Translations under genes and position numbers: made by a program
Shown here: in pieces, positions 1 to 13,000 of the stretch
Layout: each line of letters begins with the position of its first letter
Position numbering within the stretch: position 1 is the first letter of the stretch
Source: Antennarius striatus
Lineage: Eukaryota; Chordata; Actinopteri; Lophiiformes; Antennariidae
Assembly: GCF_040054535.1 (NCBI RefSeq)
Contig: NC_090787.1
Coordinates: forward strand, 14,825,001-14,889,000
Length of the DNA stretch: 64,000 nt
Direction of reading: 5' to 3'
The notes under the pieces: model-generated
Seen by the model: the letters and a program-made list of their open reading frames with translations, nothing else
What the model was told of the DNA's origin: nothing
The model's database searches: none

Positions 1-2243
1 CAAAAATAGCCCCAAAGAATTCCCTTTTCTGAGTCCCTGTTAGTGTTGGTGGTGGTGGTGCAGGTTTTTTCTTCAGTGATTTTAGAAATAAAGCCCTAAC
101 CTCCCCGTGTACAGCTGGTCAAGGCCAAAAATAATCCCGTTTGCCTCATTGTATTCTTCACCACTGGTGTCAACAAGGTTATAGGTCCTAACGGCTTCAG
201 ACCAGAACTGTTAGCTAACATCTTTTCAGTGGAAGTTTGATGTTCTCAACTTACAAAAGTCTTCCAGGGGTGAGAGTTCAATACCAAACAAATTTGTTCC
301 CCCACCAACATCTCTTCATTCTCCTCTTTCACAAGAGTGAGGCAACAGGCCTCTGTACTGACTGGCATTTTCTTCAACATTTGTGGGTTATGTTGGTGTG
401 AATGCACAACACTACAGATGAAGCGTTTTCTAATCTGTCCAAAGGAAATTTCCACCTTTGTCGATATTTAACTGTCACTCAAGCTGGAAATGATTGCCAA
501 CTATAAGACTTCAAACACAACATTTAAACTTAAGCCTTCATGACCAATTGCTACAATTATGCTGTCACTTTTTATGTATGGCCTTCAAATGAATTCTCAT
601 TAGAAAGCGTGTTAGGGGTGTAATTCACGTCTTTATTTCCTCCCACTTTACAATCTATGTTTAATACGAATGAAGTGTGTGTCTGAAAAAAAAGTGAGCA
701 TTTGAACAGAGATGAGTGGTTAGCCGCCTTCCCCTTGCTGTCGGTTTGGTTTTGGGAGACAGTCAGGAGTGAGAAGAACGAGATGTGCAACAGTGCTGCA
801 GTGGCTGCATTTAAATTCAGGATTGCCATACATGGGCAATCTGTGATAGTTCTCACACATCATAACAGATTCTGGGACTTCACCGCCAGATTTATAGCAG
901 CGTGTGAGATTAAGATACTTCTGAGTAAAAATTAATAATATTTTAGCTTTAAAAAATGTGTCTAAATGTTTTGTAAAAATACTTGACCCCAAGTTTAAAT
1001 GTAAAATGTTTCACTACACTTCTATAAAAGTGCTCAATTGCCTTTGTTAACGTAGAAAGTCGTGCCCTTTTAAACTGTCTATGATCTTGATGCACCATCA
1101 TTGTTCAGACAGGGCTGCTTTTTCACTGGGAGATTTGTGTGTCTCCCATCCCTCATCTGAATGAGGAAACACAAACAGAGCCCTTTCAGGTCACATCTTT
1201 TTCAAGTCAGTGGGAGTCGGTGCTATACAGAAGACTGGTGTGCCACAGCTATAAATAAACCCAATATGAGACAAAAAGAACAGATTTAATGTTTAACATG
1301 TTTTGTAACATATTCACAAATGTCCATCGAGGCATGTTTTGGTCTCAATCAATTACAGGCCAAAGCACATCTGTCTGTGTTTGTAGTGACACTTCAGGCC
1401 AGCGTAAAGTGAAAGGTCTGGCCTTGATGTGCCGAGAAGCCATGAGGAAAACAGATTGATGAAAAAGAGGATGGATATCAGGCATGGAGAGAGGTTAATA
1501 TAACATGAGTAGCTGTGCGCCGCAAAGTTTGCTAGGAGACTGCGGAAAAGAAAACATTATATTCTGATATTAACTGGGGGAAATATAATTCATTTCTGTG
1601 AATTCTGACAGAAATAATGGTAGCAAACAGCTGGCAACTGTAGTACACGACACTCAAGAGCTACTAAAGCCTCTCATGAACATCAATTCACAGTTTTGAC
1701 AACATTTACAAACAAAGCTTTTCTTTTCCTTGTAAAATATCATTCACATGTTTAGAGCGGAGCATTCTCAATGGGAGGATGAAGAGGGATTTTGTCACTT
1801 TTCTCAGGTTGGCAGACATAAGCCAGGATAAGCTCTCATAAATATTAGTGTGTCTTATACATAATGATTCCAGTTGTTGCAAATATACTCGCAAAATTTA
1901 ACACAAGACAAATCCAAATCCCCTTCTCTTGGTTGTTAAGTACCACTCTACCCCAGCAAAATTTTTCATCGATATGAGACAATGAACAGTGTTGTGTCAT
2001 CCAGCATTTACACAGGCACACTGGACACATAAATAACAGTTTATGTTCAGGATGTAACGCATCAATTATTACTGAAGCCATTAAATCTGCATCTGAGCTG
2101 CGTGAAGGTTTATTGAAACAAAAAAATGTTGAAAGTCTAAAAGAGAAGATGACGGTCTTGCTCCATTGCTTGGCTGAAATCTTCAAGGCAAGCATGAATA
2201 CACTCAGAGTCAATAATTTATGCAGCCAGACACATATTCAGAT

Positions 2244-2274
<31 letters not shown>

Positions 2275-5200
2275 TGCAAAGTGAGAAAGAGAGAAATGGA
2301 GCATTGCTGCACACAGAAGCAGAAGACAGAAAAAGCTTCAGGGACGCACACACAGACCAACAACTGGAAGACATACATATGTCGACAGATGTGAGATTCT
2401 GTTCTGCTCTCCATTACGAAAGAAAAAGAGAGATATCAAGGTGCTTTGAGTCAGTCCTTTTGTACTATGTTTGCCAGATGGAAGCAGACAGTAAAGGTTT
2501 TCCCTTTGGTGAGTGCTTACAGTCATATGCTGTCTTCATGCTGCCTGACACATCTTTTCAAGCTTACATAATGTAGATCTGCCCTAATTTCCCTCTCCCT
2601 GCCGAAGTCGGGGTCTTCGAGCAGCTCAGCAACACACCAGTCAGATAAACAGAAGAGTCAAAGATGACCAACAATGCTTATTCCTCTGATTAAAAGTAAT
2701 GCTATTCTGACACAGATCCTGTGTAGGGGTGTCTGACTGGAGCTTTGTATTCCATACAAGTTGTTTATATTGCCCTCTGTATGCAGTGTGTGTAATTCAG
2801 TAGTGTGCAATATGCAGTTATTGAGTAATGACATAAATGTCAAATTCTATGTCAATACCTCCTGTTCCAGAATTGCCTTTCTCTTTCAGGTAATTGGGCG
2901 TTTCCATGGATACTGTATTGTCTCCAACGATACAGGTACTCTGCAAAGTGTGTGCTATCATGTCTATGCAGATACTTTTGAACAGCTGCGGTAAGGTCAG
3001 GTATTCTAAGTACAACTTAACTCACATCACAAATGATTCCTTTGCAGGAAAAACCCAAGAACAATTTCTGCTGGGCTAAGCCGCTACTTGTGCAACTGTT
3101 CCCATACTTTTTACATCAGATAAAACCAGCTCATTTACACATGAAGAGAGCTGATCAGTTACAATAGTTCAACATCAAAAATGTCTTGGAATGAAACTTT
3201 GTGCAGACCTAAAGCACCATAATGTAGACCTGCTAACTTTTTGGTGTTTATCATGCAATGCAGCACTTATGACCCATCTGCCTAAATTATATTTTGACAA
3301 TGGTTTGATAAACACATTTGAATCAGATATTGTAAATTTAGTCAATTCTGAACACACATGAAGGGTTTGTACAGTATTGTAAAGTGCCTCCCTGCACCGC
3401 GGCACATACTCCATGCCTTAGAGAGTGAAAGGATCACAAAGAAGTGTAATCCAAATGAATGCATATCTTTTATTCAACAGATAACCACTAAAAAACAGCA
3501 CATTGTAGATATATTTACTCCACATATTCCTAGTTGTATTGTGTTTTTTGCAATAGTGAACAGGGTTTTTGCTTTTCAGAGACAATGTGAGTTTGCCTGG
3601 ACATGGTGATGATGGGTTGTATTTACAAAATATAATCTGACATAAATTAAAAAGAAATCACCATTTTGTATGACAATCAAACAGAGCACACAAAGCAAAC
3701 TCAAGAATAAGAGATTAACTTGACCACTGCCTCTTTTTGTAAATTAAAGTTTTTGCAATTATACATTGGAAAGTCACATTTCAAACTAACATACATTTGG
3801 ATTACCAGCATTTGCATTCTAGCATGTGATAAAACTCAACTTTGAGGTTTTTATGAAAGCTGAAGTGTATAGCATACATACAGTAAATGTTTCATATCAA
3901 AGTCGGGATTGAATTTTAAACTATTCGTTTCCCCTCCCAGTGTACTGGCAGACTACACTGTCAACGCTTTTATCATGTGCTTCGCCATCTGTTACACTAT
4001 TATGGTTGCACAGAATGTACCTGTCACACATTTAAATTAAAGTAACGACCAATTGAGTGGAACAATTACTTAAATGTTGGCTACTGCTCACAAGAAAAAC
4101 ATTTTTTATATATCTGTGTATGTTTGTAGGTTCACCTTTTCACAGCAATATACTGATCAGAACAAATCCTACACGTAACAATGTACAAGTCTGTGCAGGG
4201 TTCCACTGTATTTCACCTGGTGGAGTAGAAGCAGGTCAGCTCATCGCAAAATAACCTGTGAACGGCAAAAAGCCAAGGCTGTATACTTGATAAACAGCTT
4301 GTCCATTGCTAGTGTAATGCATGGTGACGTGCTAACAGCGTCCAAATACACAATGTCCTCTAATTAGCTGAGTTAAGATGACAGGTTCAGTGCATAATAC
4401 TGCTTGTGATGTGAATTTCTCAGTGTATTAAACTCTCATGGAAAGTCAGATTTCTGAGCTTATGTTATTGACCCAGAAATTGGTTAGACTGCTTTAAGGC
4501 TGAATACGTGCTTAGTTTGCTTTGAGCAAAGGAGATTTTTATGCATAAAGACATCCATTCAAACACTGTTGTGCTTTTCTACCTAATAGCTGAAGCTCTT
4601 ACAGACCTTTACTCATTTGTTCCACTACACATTAATCCCTACTTAAAAAACAGACCTGCAGGGAATATTAATTGCAGTCAAATTGTCAGATTTCATGGGA
4701 GTCCAGATCATACTGATTAAACAAAAACAATGCCAACTAATGAGACTGTTTTCTCATTCAGCATTTCCCTAAAAAAGGATTCAGAAAAAAATTAATCTTC
4801 CAAAAAATTGTATAAAAGAATTTCTGAATATTCAAGTCTGTTTTGAATACCCATTTGTATGTGAAAAGACAATTAAATATAATGATTATGAGTGTTGGTT
4901 GGTGACTAAGGGGATGAGCTGCATCTTTTACAGATTCTCTCAGTAAATTCTATATCTATGCATAGAGCACTTTTTTGTTAGAATGAATTTGTTGTACATT
5001 TACATCACAAACATTTGTATGGCAAAAGACTTGAGGTCTCTCTGTCTCTAATGTGATATTTCTTTGTGCATTTCTGAAAGTGACATCATTGTTGACCTGT
5101 GTAGAAGTCAATAGTGCATTTTTTGAAAAAGTAAAAAAATTAAGGGAAATTATTGTTCCTATAAAGTAGTAAAGCAGAATATGTCTCATATATTGGACAG

Positions 5201-6445
5201 AAGTCGATACGTTTGAAAGATGTTCTTTTCTGTTTAAATTTTAGTGCATTTAACTCGTATTGTAAATGAGTGGATTCTGAAATTAAATAAAAAGGTTCTA
5301 ATAAAACACAGGGTACTGCCCAGATGTAACCCTTTGAGTGTCAGACATTGCATATATTATAAGCTGCTTTTGTGCTTTGGTTCTGGTAAGAAATGAAGAG
5401 AATCCCCTAACTGTCATATATTGTGGAAAATTGCACAATAAATGTCTCCTATGACATCAACATCCTCGTAAAACTCTTCTTTAGTTGCAATGCATTCGAA
5501 TGTAATTGTGACATAAGTAAATTAAACTTTTAGTTTGAGGATGTCTGAGTGCAGTGACAATACAATAATATTTAACACAATAAAGTGCAACATGTGCCCG
5601 TAATCCACAAGTGTAGCTGGTTTAGAGTGGCAGAGGCTCTGAGGGAACACCGCAGATTATCCAACAGTATATGCACAAGGTCAATGTTCAGAATACATTA
5701 ATTGTTCACTCCTAAATCTGCAAACAAGAGGGTTGAGATTTACCGGCCTTGTAATCCGTGCTTTGAGATATTAAATTTGAATTTGTTTGGTGATCTCACG
5801 CATTTCATATTATCATCACAGAAACATGCACACCAGAGGACAAATCACCTTGCTAAATGCCTGATGCCATTTTTCCACCCGATCATACTTTTAATTTGTG
5901 AAACTAACATGGCTTTTGTCAACACCTGCAAAGAGGTTACACTTCTAGTTGCGGATCAGTTAATTTTGCTGAATAAATCTGATTAAGCCTCATTTAGAAG
6001 AAATTTGAAAGGACAGGGCTAAAAGCCATAGCTTTAACTGTAACAAAAATTGCCTGTTGGCACGAGGGCATATCATTTGCATGGTTCATTAACACTTGTG
6101 AAAAGCAACTAATTTGAAAGTAAAGGCTTAGTCCCACATTGCTGTCATGAAAAACTTCAAATATGTATTTTATGATGTATGATTCATAAGAACCCCGAAT
6201 ATCCGGGTGCTTGTTCATATTTACACATTTAAACATCCCAGCGATTCAGGGATAAGTGTTCCTTTGAAATGAGCACTGTTCCCCATCATTATTCTACCCT
6301 GTAAACCAAATGTCACAAACACACATATGACAGCTCACAATCCATTGTATAAAGGTGATAAAACACTTGTGCCTGATTTTAAAAGTCTCATTGCTGATTA
6401 ATATAATAAATTGCATGGATGCATCAGTCCAGAAGATAAGTCCCT
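1..6445. other. Non-coding DNA downstream of slitrk5
   Basis: AT-rich sequence with no open reading frame that looks like a protein; the short ORFs are of chance length and composition. It holds one CA microsatellite (listed separately). The part nearest slitrk5 must contain that gene's 3' UTR, but I see no AATAAA on the minus strand in the first kilobase after the stop codon. The first clear minus-strand AATAAA I noticed is at 3469-3474, which would imply a 3' UTR of about 3 kb. No RNA gene or intact mobile element was recognised. Confidence 0.6.
2249..2274. repeat. (CA)13 microsatellite
   Basis: Thirteen uninterrupted CA units, followed by CATG. An ordinary dinucleotide repeat of the kind common in fish genomes. 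Confidence 0.95.
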
Positions 6446-9049
6446 TTAAAACTGAGTAAATGTTGTTCGTTTCTCAAGAACCTCAAGGTAATCCGGATCA
6501 ATGTGAAGCTTTGCTTTCAGTTCCCAGTACTCACTCCTGTTGGGCTCCACATAAACAGTACTTGGTGCTGCACAGTAGAGTATTGTCTGTTGTATTCTCT
6601 CCGGGTGTGTGTACTGATGCCTTGCATCAAAGTCTGAGGTAAACTGACTGGATGACTGTTGCTTATGCTTGCATGGTAATGTATTGCTGTATCGTGTGTG
6701 CTTGTCAGACTCAAGCACGTCTCTATAGTAGTACAGATCGTCTTGGCGAGGGGTGGAAGGCTTGTTAAGAGGCTCTGGAGTAGTCGCGCTGTATTCAGAG
6801 CTTATTACATTACTGGCTGCCTCTTCATCTGAGTTACCCAGAAAAGCACCACTTAACTCGTCAAAGTCCCTAAATCCATCCACTGATTTGCTGTCTGTTG
6901 GGGTGTGGGCGCTAGTTCTGAACGTGGACTCTGTGGGAGGTGGGATGTACTCGTATACATGTCCAGCAGATGTTCTGACTTTGGGAATGGATCCTTTCTT
7001 ATAGAGGCCGTATTCCATGTTGAGAGAGCTAATGCAAGCATTCATGGAATGATTGTGCTTGCTTTGGTTCTTTTGACGTCTCTTTTTCAGTGCTACAAAC
7101 AGTCCTGCAGCCACAAACACAGAAACAATAAACATAAGGAGAAGGCAAAGAATCATCACTGATAAAGGAATAGCGCTGTATTGCGCGTCAGAGTCCAAGG
7201 ATGTTTCTATGGTGATGGTGCTACCAGGAAAATATTCTTCAGAGGGTGGTATCACGGAGGATAATATATCAGAGTTATTAGGGCAGAAATTAGTTGTCTT
7301 GATGTATCTCATATCTTCCCCAGCTAGCCTCTTCGGTGAGCCACAGATAACATTGTTTACGACTGTGCCAGTGCTAAGCTGCTCCAACCACTTCTTCAGA
7401 TCCAGTATGCTACAAGAACAATCCCACGGATTCTCAAATAAATCGATTTGCACCAGTGACGTAAGTTGATCCAGGACACCACTGACTGGCAGATTCCGCA
7501 GATGGTTGTTGCGAAGATTGAGCCTAGCTAATGTCAGGCCATCAAATGTTCCTGGGGGTAAGGTTTTCAGGAGGTTGTTATTCAAGAAAAGAAGCTGAAG
7601 CTTGGGTACATGCTGAAACGTGTCAGAGGCGACCTCTTTAATAACATTGTATTCTAAATATAAGAACTGCAGGGTCTCCAATCCATAAAACATATCAGCT
7701 GTAAGGTGGCCAATCAGATTCCCGTTAAGGTATAGTCTCCTGAGATGCGTCAAATCCCCAAAAGCCCTGTCGTGTATGCGAGCTATTCGATTGTTACCGA
7801 GATGAAGCAAGTCTAACCCTGTTGCCTCAGTAAAGTCTGATCGACGTACCACTGGGATATAATTACCCGTTAGATACATCTTTTTGGGATTGTAGGGTTT
7901 GGGATTTAAATCTGAGATATGTTCAATTTTACGCTCCTGACAGTTCACATTCAGGCCAAGATCAGAGATTTGAAGATTGCAAGTACAGGCAGTTGGGCAA
8001 TCTAAAGGCACAGGGGATTTTGTTTGATATGAAATAATTTGACCATAATTTTGTGGCTTATTAGATGGGATACGAGAAGTTGGTCTTGATTTTAATTTGC
8101 CTGACTGGCGAGGTCCCTTTGTCGGTCTCGATGACGATCGTGCAATCCCAGATGAGGTGAGGGAGGATGTAACTAGCGCTGGTGTTGTCTTACGGTATGC
8201 ATCAGTACTCATATGTGGCAGGGGTGGCATCTCATATTCAGCGATAGCTCTCCTCGGGCACAGTTCCTGCTTTGAAACCTCATCAAGATCTCTCCCATGT
8301 AGTCGAAAAGGGAACTCACAAACAACATCGCCGACTAAAGCTGTGTATGATATGCTCTCGAGCCAAGTCTTAAGAGGAATCAACTCACAGGAACAGTTCC
8401 ACGGGTTCTCCTCCAGCTGTAACTCCACAACGCCGTTCATGTGCTCCAGCAGACCTGAGTAGGGAAGCACTTTGAGCTGATTGCCCCGTAAATCCAAATG
8501 AGTCAATGGGAGATACTGGAAGATGTTCACAGGCAGCGTAGATATTAGATTGTCATTTAAGATCAGGACCTCTAGATGTTGAAGTCTGCTGAAGGAATTT
8601 GGAGCCACATGAGTTATGTAATTATAATCAATTTGTAGGTACTCCAGGCTCTCGAGGCCAAGGAAACACTCTTCCTTCAAGGCATCAATTTTGTTGTTGT
8701 TGAGATGTAGTCGTTTCAATTCCTGAAGTCCATTAAATGCTCCTGCTCTAACCTCAGATATGTCATTATTCCCTAGGTGTAATATTGTAAGTCCTTTGTA
8801 CTCTACAAACTCATTGGCAGAAAGCTTTTTCAGACGATTCCCTGTGAGCAGCAGATGATATTGGGAGAAGTAAACTGGGCTTATGTCTGAGAGACTGGCA
8901 ATTCTTCTGTTTTCACAACTCACTGTGAGTATCCCTTCTTTCTCCTCGCAGGCACACAGTGTCTGACATATTTCTCCATAGCTGCCAAGCATCTCAACAG
9001 TGCACACTGATGCAGCAAGTAGCAAAACATAGGAGATCCAAAAATGCAT
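6446..9049 (-). CDS. slitrk5: SLIT and NTRK-like protein 5 (Slitrk5), single coding exon
   Basis: Postsynaptic single-pass membrane protein of the SLITRK family, whose members bind presynaptic LAR-type receptor phosphatases and influence synapse formation and neurite growth. The 867-residue product has a signal peptide (about 1-20), then two leucine-rich-repeat blocks, each with cysteine caps: first N-cap from about 27, repeats about 59-215, C-cap 216-264; second N-cap from about 351, repeats about 390-540, C-cap 541-592. A transmembrane segment lies at about 627-653 with KKRRQK after it. The Trk-like C-terminal motif PDYLEVLE ends the protein. Stretches such as DLDEVSKQELCPRR and ISDLGLNVNCQERKIE point to SLITRK5 rather than SLITRK1/2/6; fish a/b copies cannot be separated here. 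The reading frame stays open to 9076, but the codon there is GTG. The first ATG is at 9049, with A at -3. The product is shorter than mammalian SLITRK5 (about 958 aa), mainly in the cytoplasmic tail. Confidence 0.92.
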   Translation of the reverse strand: MHFWISYVLLLAASVCTVEMLGSYGEICQTLCACEEKEGILTVSCENRRIASLSDISPVYFSQYHLLLTGNRLKKLSANEFVEYKGLTILHLGNNDISEVRAGAFNGLQELKRLHLNNNKIDALKEECFLGLESLEYLQIDYNYITHVAPNSFSRLQHLEVLILNDNLISTLPVNIFQYLPLTHLDLRGNQLKVLPYSGLLEHMNGVVELQLEENPWNCSCELIPLKTWLESISYTALVGDVVCEFPFRLHGRDLDEVSKQELCPRRAIAEYEMPPLPHMSTDAYRKTTPALVTSSLTSSGIARSSSRPTKGPRQSGKLKSRPTSRIPSNKPQNYGQIISYQTKSPVPLDCPTACTCNLQISDLGLNVNCQERKIEHISDLNPKPYNPKKMYLTGNYIPVVRRSDFTEATGLDLLHLGNNRIARIHDRAFGDLTHLRRLYLNGNLIGHLTADMFYGLETLQFLYLEYNVIKEVASDTFQHVPKLQLLFLNNNLLKTLPPGTFDGLTLARLNLRNNHLRNLPVSGVLDQLTSLVQIDLFENPWDCSCSILDLKKWLEQLSTGTVVNNVICGSPKRLAGEDMRYIKTTNFCPNNSDILSSVIPPSEEYFPGSTITIETSLDSDAQYSAIPLSVMILCLLLMFIVSVFVAAGLFVALKKRRQKNQSKHNHSMNACISSLNMEYGLYKKGSIPKVRTSAGHVYEYIPPPTESTFRTSAHTPTDSKSVDGFRDFDELSGAFLGNSDEEAASNVISSEYSATTPEPLNKPSTPRQDDLYYYRDVLESDKHTRYSNTLPCKHKQQSSSQFTSDFDARHQYTHPERIQQTILYCAAPSTVYVEPNRSEYWELKAKLHIDPDYLEVLEKRTTFTQF

Positions 9050-9104
9050 TTTCCTGCAAACGATGACCGAGATCACAGTCCTGCTAAGATATCCTCAACG
9101 TCAT
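9050..9104 (-). other. slitrk5: slitrk5 5' UTR part of the coding exon (splice acceptor at 9105-9106)
   Basis: On the minus strand a strong pyrimidine tract ends in TTTCCAG at 9105-9106, so the coding exon most likely starts at 9104, 55 nt before the ATG. This leader itself begins with an ATG (9104-9102) that opens a six-codon upstream ORF closed by TAG. A weaker alternative acceptor (TTTGCAG) lies directly before the start codon. Inferred from splice consensus only. Confidence 0.6.
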
Positions 9105-9521
9105 CTGGAAATAAAAAAAGAAGGTGATGTGAGAGGAGCGAAGAGCAATGAAAGCAACTTCCATACAACAAGCTGGAGCCCCCATGAGTCAAAGCTTTAT
9201 TTGCTGTTACCCAGAGGTAACTTCTGACTGTGACTGCTGATTTAAAATGGCTCAAACAAAACAGGAGAGAAAGCAACTCCTTCAAGCTATGTACATAATA
9301 AAATGCAAGGTCAAAGCAAGACAACGGGCACCAAAAAAAACAACGGTCCAAAGCGAGTGAGCCGTATTGCATTGTTAAGACGCGGGAAACACAAATAAAA
9401 TGCTTATTTTAATTCAAAGCTAGGCAAATTGTTCAGGCTACAAATTGAAACGCATTCCTATGCACGTCCTGTCAGATTTCATTCATTAATTTCTGTCAAA
9501 ACTCCTGCTGGAGATACATAC

Positions 9522-9740
9522 CTCCCGAACACTGATGAAGACGCAGACTCGTTAGGCGTTTCAGCGCATCTTTTATTTTTAATGCGCCGAAAGGGAAATA
9601 GAGAACAAGTCTATTTAGCGATCGTCGTCGTCTCCAAAGCACCGGGGAGGATGAGAAAAACGCTGATCTACCATAACTGCCAAATGATTCTCTTTTAACC
9701 ACGCTTTGCTGGAGGAGACAGCTATGCCTGATAATAAAGT
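9522..9740 (-). promoter_or_regulatory. slitrk5: Probable slitrk5 first (non-coding) exon and promoter region
   Basis: A good minus-strand donor (GGGAG|GTATGT) sits at 9521-9520. It pairs with the acceptor at 9105-9106 to give a 417-bp intron in the 5' UTR. The sequence just upstream is much richer in CpG than the surrounding AT-rich DNA (for example GCGATCGTCGTCGTC around 9620), as expected for a promoter or first exon. The transcription start was not located and there is no convincing TATA box. Confidence 0.45.
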
Positions 9741-9741
9741 T

Positions 9742-9917
<176 letters not shown>

Positions 9918-10032
9918 AGGTCGGAGGATGTCAAGTCATTTCATGTACAGCAAAAAAATCAGATCATTGGAGCATCATACCGATATACACCACCCCCCTC
10001 AAAAAAAGAAAGAAAAAGAAACCAACAATAAC

Positions 10033-10049
10033 AAACAAACAAACAAACA
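10033..10049. repeat. Short (AAAC)n tract
   Basis: About four AAAC units directly after an A-rich stretch; low-complexity sequence flanking the large CT repeat. Confidence 0.8.
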
Positions 10050-13000
10050 TGTCCCGCAAAAATATCAATAATTCTCCAGACTGGCTGCTCCTCTTGCTGG
10101 GATGGGTTGTTTCATGCTTTTTATCCTGTCCTTCCCTTATCTTGATTTTTACTGGCATCATTTATTCAAAGAAAATACGAATACTGTTAGGAAAATATCA
10201 GCAAGAAGTTTAACATCATAATTAATCTAAGCAACCATATACAAGTCATAAATATGTCAAATTTACCATCAAACCAACCATTATGAGAAATGAAGCGCCA
10301 TGCCGGTGTTTTATAGTGATTCTGCAATTATGTTGCTGCTGCATCCAAAAGATGAAGTTTCAGTGTTGTTGATGGAAATCCAGGGACTATTCATTTTAGC
10401 AGTGTAACCATCTATCAATGAGCTCAACCATGTTTTAATAAAGTTTCCATAATCCAAAACAGTTTCAAATCAGCACTTAATATTCTACAGAAGTACATAA
10501 TGTCTTAGTTCAGTTAAAAAAAAACCTGAATACAAGAGCAAAGGTAAGTAAAAACAAATTTGACCTCATTACATTTGAAATGGTTGAACAGAGACATGAT
10601 TTTCATGGATTAATGCAAAATTAAATCAGTAATTTTGAATATTGATATGTGGATCAAGCTGTTGGTGCAGCAGGTGAATTCAACAAGGTCATGACAAGAG
10701 AAATCATTAATAGGATGGAGTCCGTCCTATCAGTGGCAATGCAAGCCTGGATACCGGAGGATACTCCAGTGTTGCTGTCAGCTGCTTTGTGTCCAAGGAT
10801 GGAACAGCTGTGAAAACTTGGTAAGGCGTTATCTCAACCATGAAATCCTCACAGGATGATGTGCTGCAGTGAGGAGGAAGATTTGGATCAGCAAAGATTT
10901 TGAGTTGATGACAGAAGAGAGACAAAACCAGTGTGAGTGGGCTAAGAAAAGGAGGAGAAGCCACAGTGTAAGAGGTAAGAGGTGGTTCAGGATAGAGTTT
11001 GCACCCCTTCTCAGATATGGCAGAGGCCGTGAGTCTGGCCAGTGCTGACTAGAAATCTAAAAACACCCGGGAGAACAAACAGGGCTCTTTTTGTTCTGAG
11101 GAAACCCTCAAACACCTACTCTGATCAGACGACCCAACTCTGTCAGTAATAACCAGGCGGTATATTGAAGACCACAGCAAAGAAAAGCCAGCAAAGTCTT
11201 CTGTCAGGTATCCAGAGACAAATCGTTCAGACAGAAAGGCCACTATAAAAATAACAGAAGAGATAAATATATTCTACCAGTAAGAGACCCGAGCAGACAG
11301 TTAAATGAAAGATTCATGAATAGCTGTCATTAGATAATCAATGGGACGGATAATACACCCTCTGCTTAAAGATGTCTCACTCAATGTTTGTAATTTCTCT
11401 CTTGCTTTCTTTCCTTCAGTTCCATCCATTCTTTTTTTAACTAATCTGACAGAATTAGCTCTGACAGACAAACTGCAAATTCCACAACTCTCAAACTCAC
11501 ACCAACATGCGACGTGGACTGATGGAAGATATCTGTAGAGACATGAAAAGAAAGTGCTACCTCTGTCAAGAGAGAGGTAATAGTAATTGATAATTGTTTT
11601 CTTTATTGGAAATAAGGTCATTCAGAATCATCACCTCTTCCCTTGGTCCTCTGTATTTATCTGCATGTATTTTTATGTTCTTCAGTGTTTCACTGCTGGC
11701 TCAAGACGACATCCAAACTGTCCCCAACCTGCTGCGTATTGTGGGCTGTAATCTAAAGCTCTACCAAAAATGCAGTTTAATCCAAGTAGCAGATCCTCAA
11801 CTCACACCGATTTCAATTCAACCCTTCAAAAACAGCACCGGAATGTCTGTATGTCCTGTGCAGTACAGCCTTAATAATCATGTCATCCCTTTCACAATGC
11901 ATGGATACACTTGTACTGTATGCACGGTTGTGTATTGATCACCCTGCATCTTGATTTTAAAAAAAAAGGTTGCATGTTGGTTTCTAAAAATTAACACAGC
12001 ATCTCATCTGCCTGACTCAGCAAGTGTTCACATTGTCTTAATGAAAACAGGCAGGGTAAAAGCTCTCACAGAGGTTGGGTCTGAATTATTTAACCCTCTG
12101 GATTTAAAGTGTCGTATGTAGAATCTGAGCTGATGGCACATGTTGCATTTGGATATGTGGCACAAGTTTAGGGGTACTGCAAAAGATAAAGGAAGAGACC
12201 TGCTATGCCCTGCCCTTTCAACTTGATGTGACGGCACTCATGCAGAAACGTGAAGTATCATTGTGAATCGCCGTGTCCTCGCGGAGCTGTATCCATCAGC
12301 CTCTCCACTTGGCTCTTGCTCACATGGGAGGAGAGCAGGCGCATCAGGGACACTGCCTGTGGCTCATATTAAAGAGTATGAAGGCTGCGTTCAACCTGCA
12401 TGCATTTCATTTGTGCTTCTGTTTTCCCTGCTTTCAGAGTTTGGCACTGCATATTGGACTAAACACTCGGCATTAGCTTAAATCCATCATTATACACCAC
12501 CCTTTCTGCACAAGTATGTTTACGTTTGTTGCAATGTGATAAGCAAATTATGCAGCCGGTTTATATCTTATTTCACAAATTCATCAAATACCACGCCTCA
12601 TTATTTTTAGTATTATTGAAATATTCGTCCAAATTGTTGTGCACTTCATGATTATATTCTCATGTAAGTTTGCTTCTCTCTGTTGTACTATAATCCATGG
12701 TCACAGTGTGCAGAGGAAACAAGAGCAGCACGCAGGCGGTTCATGATACAAGCCTCATTTAATATCTCTCCAAGTTTTCCATGACACTGAACATAATCTT
12801 CTCCAACTGGGAGCAGAAGACAGCACTCTCCACATGCATGAATTCATGCGCGCACGCCCACGTGCATGCGGACGTGTGCATTGAAAAGAATCAGCATAAT
12901 ATATGACTGGGAGAAAATGATGATGAGTAACAATTATATGCTCCAAGGTCAGAATTACACAAACAGAGTTGGAGCAGTGCCACAGAGGATGAGGGGTAGT

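Noticed and set aside
8097..8462. 121-codon plus-strand ORF
   Set aside because: Antisense shadow of slitrk5; no independent protein features.
9050..9076. Extended N-terminus of Slitrk5 starting at 9076
   Set aside because: The codon there is GTG and splice acceptor sequence lies inside; the ATG at 9049 directly precedes the signal peptide.
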